Source: a virus. Taken from it: a DNA stretch of 64,000 nucleotides. The position numbers and the translations under genes were made by a program. Below, piece by piece: positions 8,459-16,684 of this stretch. Each line of letters begins with the position of its first letter. Position 1 is the first letter of the stretch. A model generated the notes under the pieces. That model did not search any database, was not told where the DNA came from, and was given only the letters and a program-made list of their open reading frames with translations. Where the stretch lies: the IMG/VR virus record IMGVR_UViG_3300044957_001482, positions 1 through 64,000 of that record. One strand, written 5' to 3'.

Positions 8459-8820
8459 TGCAGCACATTGCGAGCAGCATAAAAGTTAGGAACCACTGGT
8501 ACCCCTAGACCCAACAAGGCAGCACGGCTACGCAGTTGATTGAGGTAGTAGGTCAAACTGGCCGACAACTCGATACCGTTGAGGCCTTGAAACTCGTTCA
8601 ACAAGGTCAGTGGTTCTATTCCAGACTGTTCGGCTACCTGGAACAGTGCCACGGTAAAATAGTCAGCTGTAATGGGACTGGTCATGACACTGCGGAAATA
8701 TGAGTTGATCACATCATATTCTGCAGCAGGCACGAATCGCTCAAACCCGTAGAATTGATCAAAAATCCTCACGGTCTGATCGATGTTGAAATTGACGTTG
8801 TTGATGGATCCAGTTGTCAT
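8455..8820 (-). CDS. Conserved T4-like phage structural/assembly protein
   Basis: This 121-residue protein (MTTGSINNVNFNIDQTVRIF, FQVAEQSGIEPLTLLNEFQG) is of a type that lies directly upstream of gp4 in many environmental T4-like phages. It is mostly helical with a hydrophobic C-terminus (RSRAALLGLGVPVVPNFY). The 4-nt overlap with gp4 and 17-nt spacing from the tube-fold protein place it in the tail-to-head operon. No enzymatic motif is seen. Confidence 0.6.
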   Translation of the reverse strand: MTTGSINNVNFNIDQTVRIFDQFYGFERFVPAAEYDVINSYFRSVMTSPITADYFTVALFQVAEQSGIEPLTLLNEFQGLNGIELSASLTYYLNQLRSRAALLGLGVPVVPNFYAARNVLQ

Positions 8821-8837
8821 GGGGTTATCTACTAGAT

Positions 8838-9980
8838 CTATTTTGGTACAAAAACGCCGCTTGACGAATTGACGAGAGATCGTGTTGCGCCGGGCAACGA
8901 CTGCCGGATCTGATTGCGTGCAATGATCTGTGCTTCATTGGCTATGGTAGCCTTGAGATTGGGGTTGTTGGACAGAGTCTGTGCTGCTCGTCCGGCAGTT
9001 TGCACTGCACCAATGAGACCGGCTCTGCCACCGGACTGTAGATCATTGATGATTCCAATGCCGGCATCCAACAAACCACCTTGGCCAAATATGGTTTGAT
9101 TGGCGCCGGGTCTCGCAATGGGACTGGGCCTGGTATCATAATGGCTGGGGTCTGCAAATCCCTGTACATTGGTGTCGGGTCTGCTGGAGCCAATGGCACC
9201 TTCGTAGTATTTCACGGTTTCATAGACTATGGTCATGGAATGCTGCATGATTCCAGTACCTTCGCTGTAGTTGTAGGTGTCGTGGTTCCAGGCAGATATA
9301 ATTGGGTTGATCAACACATATTCAGCAAATTTTCTCTGGTCCATGCCATAGATACGTATGTCTCGGAAAAACGGTGGTTTGCCCGATGTGGCACTGGTGC
9401 CGTCGGTCCAGGTTTCCCCGATGTATCCCCAGTCCTTGACCTGCATTTCGTTGTCATAGATATCTGCAGCGTTGTACCCAAATCCAGACTGGCGGTTGGC
9501 GCTGGAACCAGCAGATCCATTGGTCACGTTGGGTGTGAGATAGGGCTGTGTGGCATCTTTGTAGTAGTAGGTATAGTAGTAATACCACAGCCTGCGAGCA
9601 TTGTCTCCACCGTCGTCATGGAAGGCAAGATTCACCGGACTATAGTTGATGCGTTTCTGTATCAATCGTTTGCGATTGTATTGATTCATTACCTCGGTGT
9701 CGATGGTATACTTTGGCAGATCTACGTTCTTTACAATGAGGCTGAGTTCTTGTATGTCGCTGTTTGAAAATGCACCGCGCAGATAGGGTATTTCCGCGGT
9801 GTTGATGGTAAAACTCACATGGAATAGAAACTTGAAGCGAGGTTTGAGTTCGTAGCTGTTGGTTGCGAAAACACGACTTGCGTGAGTGTAATCACGCAAG
9901 GTGCTGTTGCCTAAAAACCCTCCTAGCGCCCGACCTAGGATGGAATTGCCGATCCCAAACGGGCCGCCGCCGTTGGACAC
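8838..9980 (-). CDS. Tail-tube-fold baseplate protein (gp54-like)
   Basis: This 380-residue protein starts at GTG 9980 with AAAGG upstream. Residues 45-150 (KPRFKFLFHVSFTINT, ELSLIVKNVDLPKYTIDTE, RRLWYYYYTYYYKD) match the tail-tube fold shared by gp19 and the tube initiator gp54 of T4-family phages. It sits just downstream of the real tube gene, gp19. T4 gp54 (320 residues) caps the baseplate and starts tube polymerisation, so that role is likely. The C-terminal 120 residues are low complexity and probably variable. The other T4 tube-fold paralogue, gp48, is at 52856. Confidence 0.7.
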   Translation of the reverse strand: MSNGGGPFGIGNSILGRALGGFLGNSTLRDYTHASRVFATNSYELKPRFKFLFHVSFTINTAEIPYLRGAFSNSDIQELSLIVKNVDLPKYTIDTEVMNQYNRKRLIQKRINYSPVNLAFHDDGGDNARRLWYYYYTYYYKDATQPYLTPNVTNGSAGSSANRQSGFGYNAADIYDNEMQVKDWGYIGETWTDGTSATSGKPPFFRDIRIYGMDQRKFAEYVLINPIISAWNHDTYNYSEGTGIMQHSMTIVYETVKYYEGAIGSSRPDTNVQGFADPSHYDTRPSPIARPGANQTIFGQGGLLDAGIGIINDLQSGGRAGLIGAVQTAGRAAQTLSNNPNLKATIANEAQIIARNQIRQSLPGATRSLVNSSSGVFVPK

Positions 9981-9990
9981 AGGCTAACCT

Positions 9991-10617
9991 TTAAATGCCA
10001 ACGCCGGTGACAATGTCGCCGACAGTTCTACCAATTTCGGTGCCGATACCAGTGCCTTCGGGAACTTGGTTGGCGTTGTCGTAGCGTATGGTCAGTGAGA
10101 TGGTTGCTGGTTCATTGGTACCATAGGCCATGGCACCATAGTCTGCGGCCTGCAGATAGCAACCATAGAGCTCCCAGGTTTCCAATACCACAGGTTCGGC
10201 AGCGCCGTTGCCACCGTCCAGCACTTCAAACTTGGTCAGGAATTTGTAGTCAATGCCTGATGCAGCCGATGCCATTTCCAGGAAATCCATCTGCTTCTGC
10301 ATTTGCTCGCCGACCAGTCTGCTGACCGCGCCCGACGCATCGTCGCGTATTTCGCAGGAAACATCGGCCCACGAGTGCTTGCCGGCCAACTTCAATACGC
10401 TGTTGTACACAGGCAGATCGATATTTTCAAACGTAAGATTGGGGCGGTTAAACGACACCACTTGTTTGGTCAATTCTGTAGTGGGTTTTGATATGCCAAA
10501 GTTTTCAAACATTACCCTGAAGCGATAACGCAGCTTGGGCATCAACAGACCTTGAGTGGACGATGACTGATCGCTGGCCAAGGGCACTGTCATTTTTTGT
10601 AGTGATGAGACTGCCAT
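9991..10617 (-). CDS. gp19: Tail tube protein (gp19)
   Basis: The 208-residue protein has the T4 gp19 tube-fold pattern: MPKLRYRFRVMFENFG near residue 30, VVSFNRPNLTFENIDL, and LAGKHSWADVSCEIRDDASG. It ends in NEPATISLTIRYDNANQVP. gp19 hexamers stack into the inner tube through which DNA passes. Length is somewhat above T4 gp19 (163), with a longer N-terminus and a glycine-rich tail. A GGTAAATA late box and a strong AGGAGAT ribosome site lie upstream, in keeping with the very high expression expected. Confidence 0.9.
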   Translation of the reverse strand: MAVSSLQKMTVPLASDQSSSTQGLLMPKLRYRFRVMFENFGISKPTTELTKQVVSFNRPNLTFENIDLPVYNSVLKLAGKHSWADVSCEIRDDASGAVSRLVGEQMQKQMDFLEMASAASGIDYKFLTKFEVLDGGNGAAEPVVLETWELYGCYLQAADYGAMAYGTNEPATISLTIRYDNANQVPEGTGIGTEIGRTVGDIVTGVGI

Positions 10618-10637
10618 TTTCTATCTCCTATATACTT

Positions 10638-10645
10638 TATTTACC
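10638..10645 (-). promoter_or_regulatory. Late promoter box GGTAAATA for gp19
   Basis: GGTAAATA on the minus strand lies 20 nt before the gp19 ATG. The same variant precedes gp18, gp14 and gp25, so it appears to be this phage's common form of the late octamer. Confidence 0.6.
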
Positions 10646-10676
10646 TTGGGCAGAGACTGCGAAATCTCTACCCAAG
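10645..10676 (-). terminator. Hairpin between gp18 and gp19
   Basis: An inverted repeat with 12-bp arms (one G-U pair) at 10645-10656 and 10665-10676 encloses an 8-nt loop. It lies just after the gp18 stop and directly before the gp19 late box. There is no T run after it, so it may act as a partial terminator or mRNA-processing or stability element rather than a full intrinsic terminator. Confidence 0.45.
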
Positions 10677-10683
10677 ATGCCCG

Positions 10684-13600
10684 TTACTGCTGTCCTGAAA
10701 TCTCACCGGTGTTCTTGATACGCAGCGGTATGTAGATAAATTCCACGGCTTTGACCGGCTCGATGGCGATGTCTACCCACAGTTCGTTGCGATCAATTCT
10801 GGCCGGAGTGTTGTTTGACAGATCGCACACAATCAGATAGTCGTAGATAGCTCGCTTGGCTATCAGGTCGATCATGAGGCTGTTGCACACACTGGCGATT
10901 TCATCACGCGTGATCTGGTCGTTGGGTTCGAACAAGAACAATTTACCGATTTCTGCCAAGCGTTCGCGCAGGAACGAAACCAATCGTGCAACGTTGATAC
11001 GGTCCAGTGCAGTGGTCACTGCGGCCGAAGTCTTGTTACCAAAGTTGGTGATACCCACTCCTGGAATAAAGGTTATAGGGTTAACGTTGCGTTCGTACAG
11101 TTTGTCTCTCAGCGATTCTCTCACGGCCAGAGTTTCAAACTCGCCGGTCTCGGCATTGATGTAGCCGATCGCACGAGCATTGTCCACCACACCGCGACGT
11201 GTGCCTGCAGGAGCCAACCACGGATAACTCACAGCATCGCTACGCAGTATGGTGCGTATCATCATGTGGCTGGGCGGTGCTACCACGGTGTTGCCCGAAA
11301 GATCCGTGGTCTGGCAACTTGGATAGAACGTGGCAGCGTAGTTGCTGGTTGCCACCTGTCCGTCTTCGTTGGGCAGTCCCAGTCCATTGTTATTGGTGGC
11401 CCAGGCGACCAAATCGTTGCCCGAAGGACTCAGGCGCACAGGAGTGTCCCCCACAACAAACAAGGTGTTGTTGCGTTCGTTGCTGAGTGCAATCATGTCC
11501 GCGATCAGTTCGGGATATCCCGGAGTGGCAATGATGTTGAACTGATTTTGCTCTTCTCTTGCGGCTTCGCTTGTGGTAATACCTGCACGCAGAGCTTTGA
11601 TAATGATCTGTCGTTGTGCCAATCGTCCGGCGAACATGGATCCGTTGGTCTTGTTACCACTGGCTGTGAGCCAGGTATTGGTCACCGTAGGCACTGTGTC
11701 ATCTGGGAATCGCTGAGCATTAAAATAGTTGACCTGGAAGCTCTTGATGTTGTATCCTGATCGACGGGTGTTGAACAGCAGCATGCCCTGTGGATACAAG
11801 GCAGGGTCCGGTGCATCCAGATCCAGGTAGTTGCTGATCAGCAGACTTTCGATGGTCGGTTCCGGATCTGTGATGGGATCTGTGGTTCCATTCGGGGCCC
11901 AACGAGCATCTGCAAACAGGATACCGTTTTCCGTGGTCTGGTCCGTGGTATCAATCAACACCCACTGGTCCAGGCCATTGACCTGTTGCCAACGATACAA
12001 TTGCGGATAATTTTCAAGATCGCTGGTATCAATCCAAAGATCACCGTATTGCAGTGGGCTTTCGGCTAGATCGTTTTGAGTGAGAGGTTCAGTGGCCGAC
12101 ACAATCGGCCCCGACGCATTGGTCAGGGTAAGGTCGAATCCTCGCACATCGTTGGACACATTTTGATAACCTTGCCAAACACCGTTGTCCTGTATCATGA
12201 TGTCCACATCGCTCACAGAACTGTAATACCACAGGCGTCCGTTGTCAGGATTCTGTTGTGGTGCCTCTGCACTGGGAATGTAGGTGAAGATAGGAGCAGT
12301 TACCCAATTACTCAAAACTAGTCGTTGAGACGCTCCAATTCCCAGTCTGCAGAAAGGAGTGTTTACTGTGAATCCTGCGGTTACAACTGCTGTCCCGACA
12401 GTATCAAGTAACCGTATTACGCCACCTTGGCTGTGAGTAAAAACTATATTTCCCGCTGAATTGACCGTCGCGCTAACAAAAGGAATGTCGGACGCACTCA
12501 CTGCTGCAATAAAGTCGGCCACAGTTCCGGTACCGCCGATAGTAACAGTGCCGTTATTTAAATCGGCAGATCCAGCCGCGGATCCACTGATAGAAAAGGT
12601 GTCACCGACTCTGAAACTGGTAGGAACCGTGGTGCCTGTGACTTCGGTCGCTCCAAATCGTGCTCGTTCCAATATCTGAAAGATAAAGGTATTGTCACCA
12701 TTTTGAAACTCAGTGTAGAAAGTGCCTACCGGAATATTTCTGCCACCGCCGGCAGGGTCCAATGCTAGATTGGCGCTCTGGTCTGTCAGATGTGTGGGAG
12801 CATTCTGAGCTACCCATTCGCCCAAGGTCGACGACCAAACTTTGATTTTCAGAGATGTACCGTTGTTAACTGCGCTGACGTTGTTCCATACCGAACCGGT
12901 GGGGCTGGCATTGATTCCGTCGGTGGTCCTCCAGCGAGGAATTTGATAGCTATAGGCCTGCAAGAACGCAGTAACTTGATATTCGCTTGACACAATACCG
13001 AGAGCTGCCAACAAGGCTGTCCCTCCGTTTGGACCGGGATCAACAGCGATAATGCCACCGAGGGAAGTACTACCATCATTGCTTGCTGTAGAGTCACCAT
13101 AGATATTGAGACGTCCGTTGACCGCCTCAGCAGTGATCCCGGTAATTGCAGCATTATTGATGGCCTGGGCAAATCCTGCCACAGTCAATGCCGTCGATCC
13201 GGCGCCAACCGTGATCAAAGTGTCATTGATAAACATGTTGGAGCCACTGGACAACGACGAAGGACTGGCCGCGCCGACTATGGTAGGCCAAGATCTTTTC
13301 CATGCATCTGAGCCCAGCTCAACCCAAGCATTGTCAGTATTTTTGTACCAACCACTATTGAGTAGATCCAATGTGACTACCGCATAGTCTCCGATGCTAC
13401 CCACGGTAGACAACGGTGTATAATCATCGTCCTCGGCATCTACTACCAGGGCTGTGTCTGTGATCTGGATGGGTGTTTTTACCGAAAATTTTCCGGTGGC
13501 TAGATTCCATTCCTGTATGCCCCATGTGGTAGTAGAAGTATCTAACCAATAGGTACCATTGGCTGGCTCCCCGCGTGGGCGGCTTAAACTAGCTGTCAAC

Positions 13601-13953
13601 TCTGGTAGATCAACATCAACTCGTTGTACATAAGCACGATTAGTGACTCCCAAGGCCGAATACGCTGCCAGAAGACCATATTCATTGAGTTCGTAACCAT
13701 TGATGGGTGTACCAGTAGTAGTACGGTAGAAGAACGGCACACCAAATGTGGCCACCAAGTCACGCTGACTACTAATCAAAAAAGTGCGATTTGCGTTGGC
13801 AGCAGTGGTGCCGGCGGCGACGGTAACACCGTCGCCGGAAACTTTGTTTTGTGCAGTGGCGACCAAGAAGTACGGAACTGTGTTGACAGCCGATGGAATG
13901 TATTGACTTTCGTCAATCACTACTACTTCTACACCCGGGGAAATTTGAGCCAT
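10684..13953 (-). CDS. gp18: Tail sheath protein (gp18), enlarged
   Basis: The 1089-residue product starts MAQISPGVEVVVIDESQYIP and ends with the conserved C-terminal sheath domain (FIPGVGITNFGNKTSAAVTT, FVSFLRERLAEIGKLFLFEP-type, AIEPVKAVEFIYIPLRI). This is the contractile sheath subunit. It is far longer than T4 gp18 (659). The extra length lies between about residues 130 and 690 and contains repeated Trp-rich modules such as ANGTYWLDTSTTTWGIQEW, NGRLWYYSSVSD and YGDLWIDTSDLENYPQLY, probably exposed on the tail surface. It follows a GGTAAATA late box by 27 nt with AAAGGAA before the ATG. Confidence 0.92.
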   Translation of the reverse strand: MAQISPGVEVVVIDESQYIPSAVNTVPYFLVATAQNKVSGDGVTVAAGTTAANANRTFLISSQRDLVATFGVPFFYRTTTGTPINGYELNEYGLLAAYSALGVTNRAYVQRVDVDLPELTASLSRPRGEPANGTYWLDTSTTTWGIQEWNLATGKFSVKTPIQITDTALVVDAEDDDYTPLSTVGSIGDYAVVTLDLLNSGWYKNTDNAWVELGSDAWKRSWPTIVGAASPSSLSSGSNMFINDTLITVGAGSTALTVAGFAQAINNAAITGITAEAVNGRLNIYGDSTASNDGSTSLGGIIAVDPGPNGGTALLAALGIVSSEYQVTAFLQAYSYQIPRWRTTDGINASPTGSVWNNVSAVNNGTSLKIKVWSSTLGEWVAQNAPTHLTDQSANLALDPAGGGRNIPVGTFYTEFQNGDNTFIFQILERARFGATEVTGTTVPTSFRVGDTFSISGSAAGSADLNNGTVTIGGTGTVADFIAAVSASDIPFVSATVNSAGNIVFTHSQGGVIRLLDTVGTAVVTAGFTVNTPFCRLGIGASQRLVLSNWVTAPIFTYIPSAEAPQQNPDNGRLWYYSSVSDVDIMIQDNGVWQGYQNVSNDVRGFDLTLTNASGPIVSATEPLTQNDLAESPLQYGDLWIDTSDLENYPQLYRWQQVNGLDQWVLIDTTDQTTENGILFADARWAPNGTTDPITDPEPTIESLLISNYLDLDAPDPALYPQGMLLFNTRRSGYNIKSFQVNYFNAQRFPDDTVPTVTNTWLTASGNKTNGSMFAGRLAQRQIIIKALRAGITTSEAAREEQNQFNIIATPGYPELIADMIALSNERNNTLFVVGDTPVRLSPSGNDLVAWATNNNGLGLPNEDGQVATSNYAATFYPSCQTTDLSGNTVVAPPSHMMIRTILRSDAVSYPWLAPAGTRRGVVDNARAIGYINAETGEFETLAVRESLRDKLYERNVNPITFIPGVGITNFGNKTSAAVTTALDRINVARLVSFLRERLAEIGKLFLFEPNDQITRDEIASVCNSLMIDLIAKRAIYDYLIVCDLSNNTPARIDRNELWVDIAIEPVKAVEFIYIPLRIKNTGEISGQQ

Positions 13954-13980
13954 GGTTGGTTCCTTTTGTTAAGTTGCAAA

Positions 13981-13988
13981 TATTTACC
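13981..13988 (-). promoter_or_regulatory. Late promoter box GGTAAATA for gp18
   Basis: GGTAAATA on the minus strand lies 27 nt before the sheath ATG, with AAAGGAA between. The spacing is that of a normal leader with a ribosome site. Confidence 0.6.
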
Positions 13989-14035
13989 GGCAACTATAAA
14001 AAAAGAGTTCTATATATCCCTTTCCAAAAGGTCCT

Positions 14036-14043
14036 TGTAAATA
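14036..14043 (+). promoter_or_regulatory. Late promoter box TGTAAATA abutting a start codon
   Basis: TGTAAATA on the plus strand ends 5 nt before ATG 14049. By the T4 late promoter geometry (octamer at about -13 to -6) transcription would begin at the A of the ATG, giving a leaderless message. Confidence 0.45.
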
Positions 14044-14048
14044 TAGAT

Positions 14049-14396
14049 ATGGAACGCCCTATCTGCCAGGCTTGCTATCAGCGACCTTGTGCAATAAATT
14101 ACTATCGCAACGGAGCCGCAAGATATCGCAGCCGCTGTGAAAGTTGTATGCGCCGAGGTCGTGGCCTAAGGTCTCGCACACCACGATGGAAGTCTGCTGG
14201 TTTTAAAAAAAAATCGCGATGCGATCGCTGCGGATTCCGTGCTAAATTCAGTGCACAGATAATAGTATATCACATCGACGGACGCTTGGACAATGTCGAT
14301 ATCAAAAATCTACGTTGTATATGTAGAAATTGCGAAACAGAAATTGCTAGGAGTGATTTACCGTGGCGTCCCGGGGACCTTGAACCAGATCGTTGA
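14049..14396 (+). CDS. Conserved phage zinc-finger/HNH-like protein
   Basis: The 115-residue protein starts MERPICQACYQRPCAINYYR and has paired CxxC motifs: C6/C9, ESCM, RCDRCGFR and RCICRNCE. The segment IVYHIDGRLDNVDIKNLRC is an HNH-like finger, and the ending WRPGDLEPDR is typical of this family in environmental T4-like phages. The gene stands alone on the plus strand between minus-strand genes. Its last 50 nt overlap the 3' end of gp1 in antiparallel orientation. I infer a structural zinc-binding or HNH-type DNA-binding protein; a complete catalytic HNH set is not clear. Confidence 0.75.
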   Translation: MERPICQACYQRPCAINYYRNGAARYRSRCESCMRRGRGLRSRTPRWKSAGFKKKSRCDRCGFRAKFSAQIIVYHIDGRLDNVDIKNLRCICRNCETEIARSDLPWRPGDLEPDR

Positions 14397-15057
14397 CTTG
14401 CCGATATAGGTTGTCTAGTGCTCCGTTGTTGTCTATTACACTGTCAAACCTGGTGCCAATCCAAGCAGTTTCGCTGGCATGAATATGATATTTTTCCAAA
14501 CAAGTTTTGCTCAACTCCCACTCAGTATTGCAATCGGGGCCACGATTTACACTTAAAGCTGCATTGTACCACTTGGGTTCCGGGCCACGAACAACACGGA
14601 TTACAATGCCACCGGCACGCCGGATACTTGAAATTTCGTTAGGAAATCTGCAGTCCGAAATTACCACATCATCATTGGTTTTTCTAAGTTTATTTTCTAG
14701 AGATGCAATCCAAATGTCATCGTGAAAGCTCTTACGGGCAACTTCGGTCCCCCATATCTGTAGTACATGTCTAGGTGTTAAATTAGGCATGTCAAGACGT
14801 TCTGCCCACCACGAATCTACTTGCTCACGCCAATGCCTGGACTCTTTGGTTCGTCCTTCCATCAATTCCCGATCCCAACCAAATATCTGTGCTACAGCAT
14901 CTTTGAGAGTATGGGCAAAACTTTCACGTCTAAATTGATGTATGTTTTGCAAGTAATCAGCGATGGTATCCTTTCCACTTCCAATCAGTCCCACCACTCC
15001 AATAATAATAGGTTTTTTACTTGTTGTGTTTACATCTGTCACCGTGCCATCTCCCAT
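14347..15057 (-). CDS. gp1: Deoxynucleoside monophosphate kinase (gp1)
   Basis: The 236-residue product has a P-loop GLIGSGKDT at residues 23-31 and the T4 gp1-type motifs RRESFAHTLKDAVAQIFGWD, TPRHVLQIWGTEVAR and DDVVISDCRFPNE. The enzyme phosphorylates dNMPs to dNDPs to supply phage DNA synthesis. The ATG at 15057 has no clear ribosome site; GTG 15042 (VTDVNTTSKKP) is preceded by GGGAG and is an alternative start that keeps the P-loop. The C-terminal 50 nt overlap the plus-strand zinc-finger gene. Confidence 0.88.
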   Translation of the reverse strand: MGDGTVTDVNTTSKKPIIIGVVGLIGSGKDTIADYLQNIHQFRRESFAHTLKDAVAQIFGWDRELMEGRTKESRHWREQVDSWWAERLDMPNLTPRHVLQIWGTEVARKSFHDDIWIASLENKLRKTNDDVVISDCRFPNEISSIRRAGGIVIRVVRGPEPKWYNAALSVNRGPDCNTEWELSKTCLEKYHIHASETAWIGTRFDSVIDNNGALDNLYRQVNDLVQGPRDATVNHS

Positions 15058-15080
15058 AGTTCATAGCGTCTACTGCTTTT

Positions 15081-15791
15081 TTACAATAATAACATATTTT
15101 TTTTGGTCGTGTAAGTTTTTCTTTTCTCTTTTTTGTCGTTGTTCTTCTGTGTGTTTCTTGTGATACATTGAGCGTAGGCTTCATGTGCATCACGTCTATA
15201 GTGAGCTATCATTCGTTGAAACCTATGTTTGTTGCAAAAATCAATCCAAGCAAGATCAACCACGTGATCTACATCGATAAGAGAGCTTTTTTTTACTCGG
15301 CGGTACTCTTCACCTAACACAAACCCAAATTGATAAGGTATATTGCGATTTTTTAGATAGGTTTGTAGCACTACCATTTGTGCAATATTAAAGTTGTCAA
15401 ACCAGGTGTTATTGAATTGTTTTAAATAAACACTGCGAGCAATGTTGAATATTAAGCCTGGAATGCCATTGAGATTGCTCTCGACAACCGCATTTCCGCT
15501 GTTGATACAAAACCACTCGTGTTCAACGCCTTGATCTTTGTAGAAAGGTATCTGAAGTTCGATACGATCAAAGTGAGTCCACTGAACATATACAAAATCA
15601 TAATTGTTTTTGTCAAGTTCTAAAATTGTTCTACGGCATATCGAATCATTGCTAGATGCAGCCATAGAAATATTAACCACACTGTCCCAATCATTGATTA
15701 AGTTTGGCCAAGTCATTGTTCTTGCAACTTCGTCGATGTCATTCAATTCAGTGCCGGCTATATGACTGCATCCGTTGACCAATACTTTCAC
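15081..15791 (-). CDS. SGNH hydrolase-like phage protein
   Basis: This 236-residue protein starts at GTG 15791 behind TGAGGT. MKVLVNGCSHIAGTEL holds the Ser of an SGNH-type GxSx block, NISMAASSNDSI resembles the second block, and RRDAHEAYAQ near residue 207 could supply the Asp-His pair. It is therefore probably an esterase-like or SGNH-fold protein that modifies a glycan or lipid; substrate unknown. The last 25 residues (NDKKEKRKTYTTKKNML) are lysine-rich. Base composition is more AT-rich than in neighbouring structural genes, suggesting separate acquisition. A TTGACA -35-like hexamer lies in the upstream gap, with only a weak -10. The 105-nt gap upstream also holds a possible 24-codon ORF (15797-15871, MHTLEDCYRHIDMLRETLKH) without a ribosome site. 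Confidence 0.6.
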   Translation of the reverse strand: MKVLVNGCSHIAGTELNDIDEVARTMTWPNLINDWDSVVNISMAASSNDSICRRTILELDKNNYDFVYVQWTHFDRIELQIPFYKDQGVEHEWFCINSGNAVVESNLNGIPGLIFNIARSVYLKQFNNTWFDNFNIAQMVVLQTYLKNRNIPYQFGFVLGEEYRRVKKSSLIDVDHVVDLAWIDFCNKHRFQRMIAHYRRDAHEAYAQCITRNTQKNNDKKEKRKTYTTKKNMLLL

Positions 15792-15896
15792 TTGATTTAC
15801 CTCACGGTTAAATGTTTTAAAGTTTCTCGAAGCATGTCAATATGTCTATAGCAATCTTCTAATGTATGCATGATGACTGGTTGGAAAATTAACCAA

Positions 15897-16664
15897 TTAT
15901 CCGATTACCCAGGTCAGCGGTTGGCCAGCATCCACATACAGCTTGAGTTCTTCGACCTTGGTATCCATGATGGCCTGTGCTTCGGCTTTCATAGCCGCAC
16001 CGTTCAGAGACGTACCGCCCTGCGGACCGGCGATGGCAGCAAATTTTTCACGAGCTTCGCCAATGATCATTTTGGCCGCACCAACCATGTAGTCCATGAT
16101 CCATTGCGAGATCTGCATGTCCGACAGCAATTGGATCTCAGGCTTGAGCTGATAGGTCCACAGCAGCACTGCTTCCCCTGTGCCGCGAGGATCACGTACA
16201 ATCTGCAATTTTTTAGTCACAGGGTTGAATGTGTAGTTGATATATCCACCGAACATACGAGACGCGAGTTCCACATACTGACTGTAGAAATCATAGGTGG
16301 CCAAGCCACCGGCCACGTTGAAATTCATGAGGTACACATTGAGGCTGGCCTGGGCAAACGGATCAAAATTGGATGCAAAAGGTCCTGTGGCATCACCAAA
16401 TGTTCTACGGAAAATCTGACGCACACTCATCACTTCTTGCGGCAAGGTATAGATATTTTCGTCCTTGACCAGATACATGAATATGTAGGCTTCTTCATAT
16501 GCATTTTGTGCACGTTGGCGATAGGTACCTATGGTTTTTTGATAGGCTGCTTGATAGTGTGCAGGATCTAATTCAAGATCGATGATCTGATCGCCCAGTT
16601 GAAGCCTCACATATTCAATGAGATTTTGCTTAAGTTCTGACAGCGAGTCTTGCTGTTGTTCCAT
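15897..16664 (-). CDS. gp13: Neck protein (gp13), head closure
   Basis: I start at ATG 16664 (MEQQQDSLSELKQNL), which has GGAG upstream; an in-frame extension to 16796 runs into the radical SAM gene and looks non-native. The 255-residue product has the gp13-family pattern: QLGDQIIDLELDPAHYQAAY, TYRQRAQNAYEEAYIFMYL, NIYTLPQEVMSVRQIFRRTF and YSQYVELASRMFGGYI. gp13 forms the head-closure ring joining the portal to gp14. Length is somewhat below T4 gp13 (309). It lies 20 nt after a radical SAM gene, away from gp14. Confidence 0.75.
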   Translation of the reverse strand: MEQQQDSLSELKQNLIEYVRLQLGDQIIDLELDPAHYQAAYQKTIGTYRQRAQNAYEEAYIFMYLVKDENIYTLPQEVMSVRQIFRRTFGDATGPFASNFDPFAQASLNVYLMNFNVAGGLATYDFYSQYVELASRMFGGYINYTFNPVTKKLQIVRDPRGTGEAVLLWTYQLKPEIQLLSDMQISQWIMDYMVGAAKMIIGEAREKFAAIAGPQGGTSLNGAAMKAEAQAIMDTKVEELKLYVDAGQPLTWVIG

Positions 16665-16684
16665 GGCGGGCTCCGGTGTGGTAT

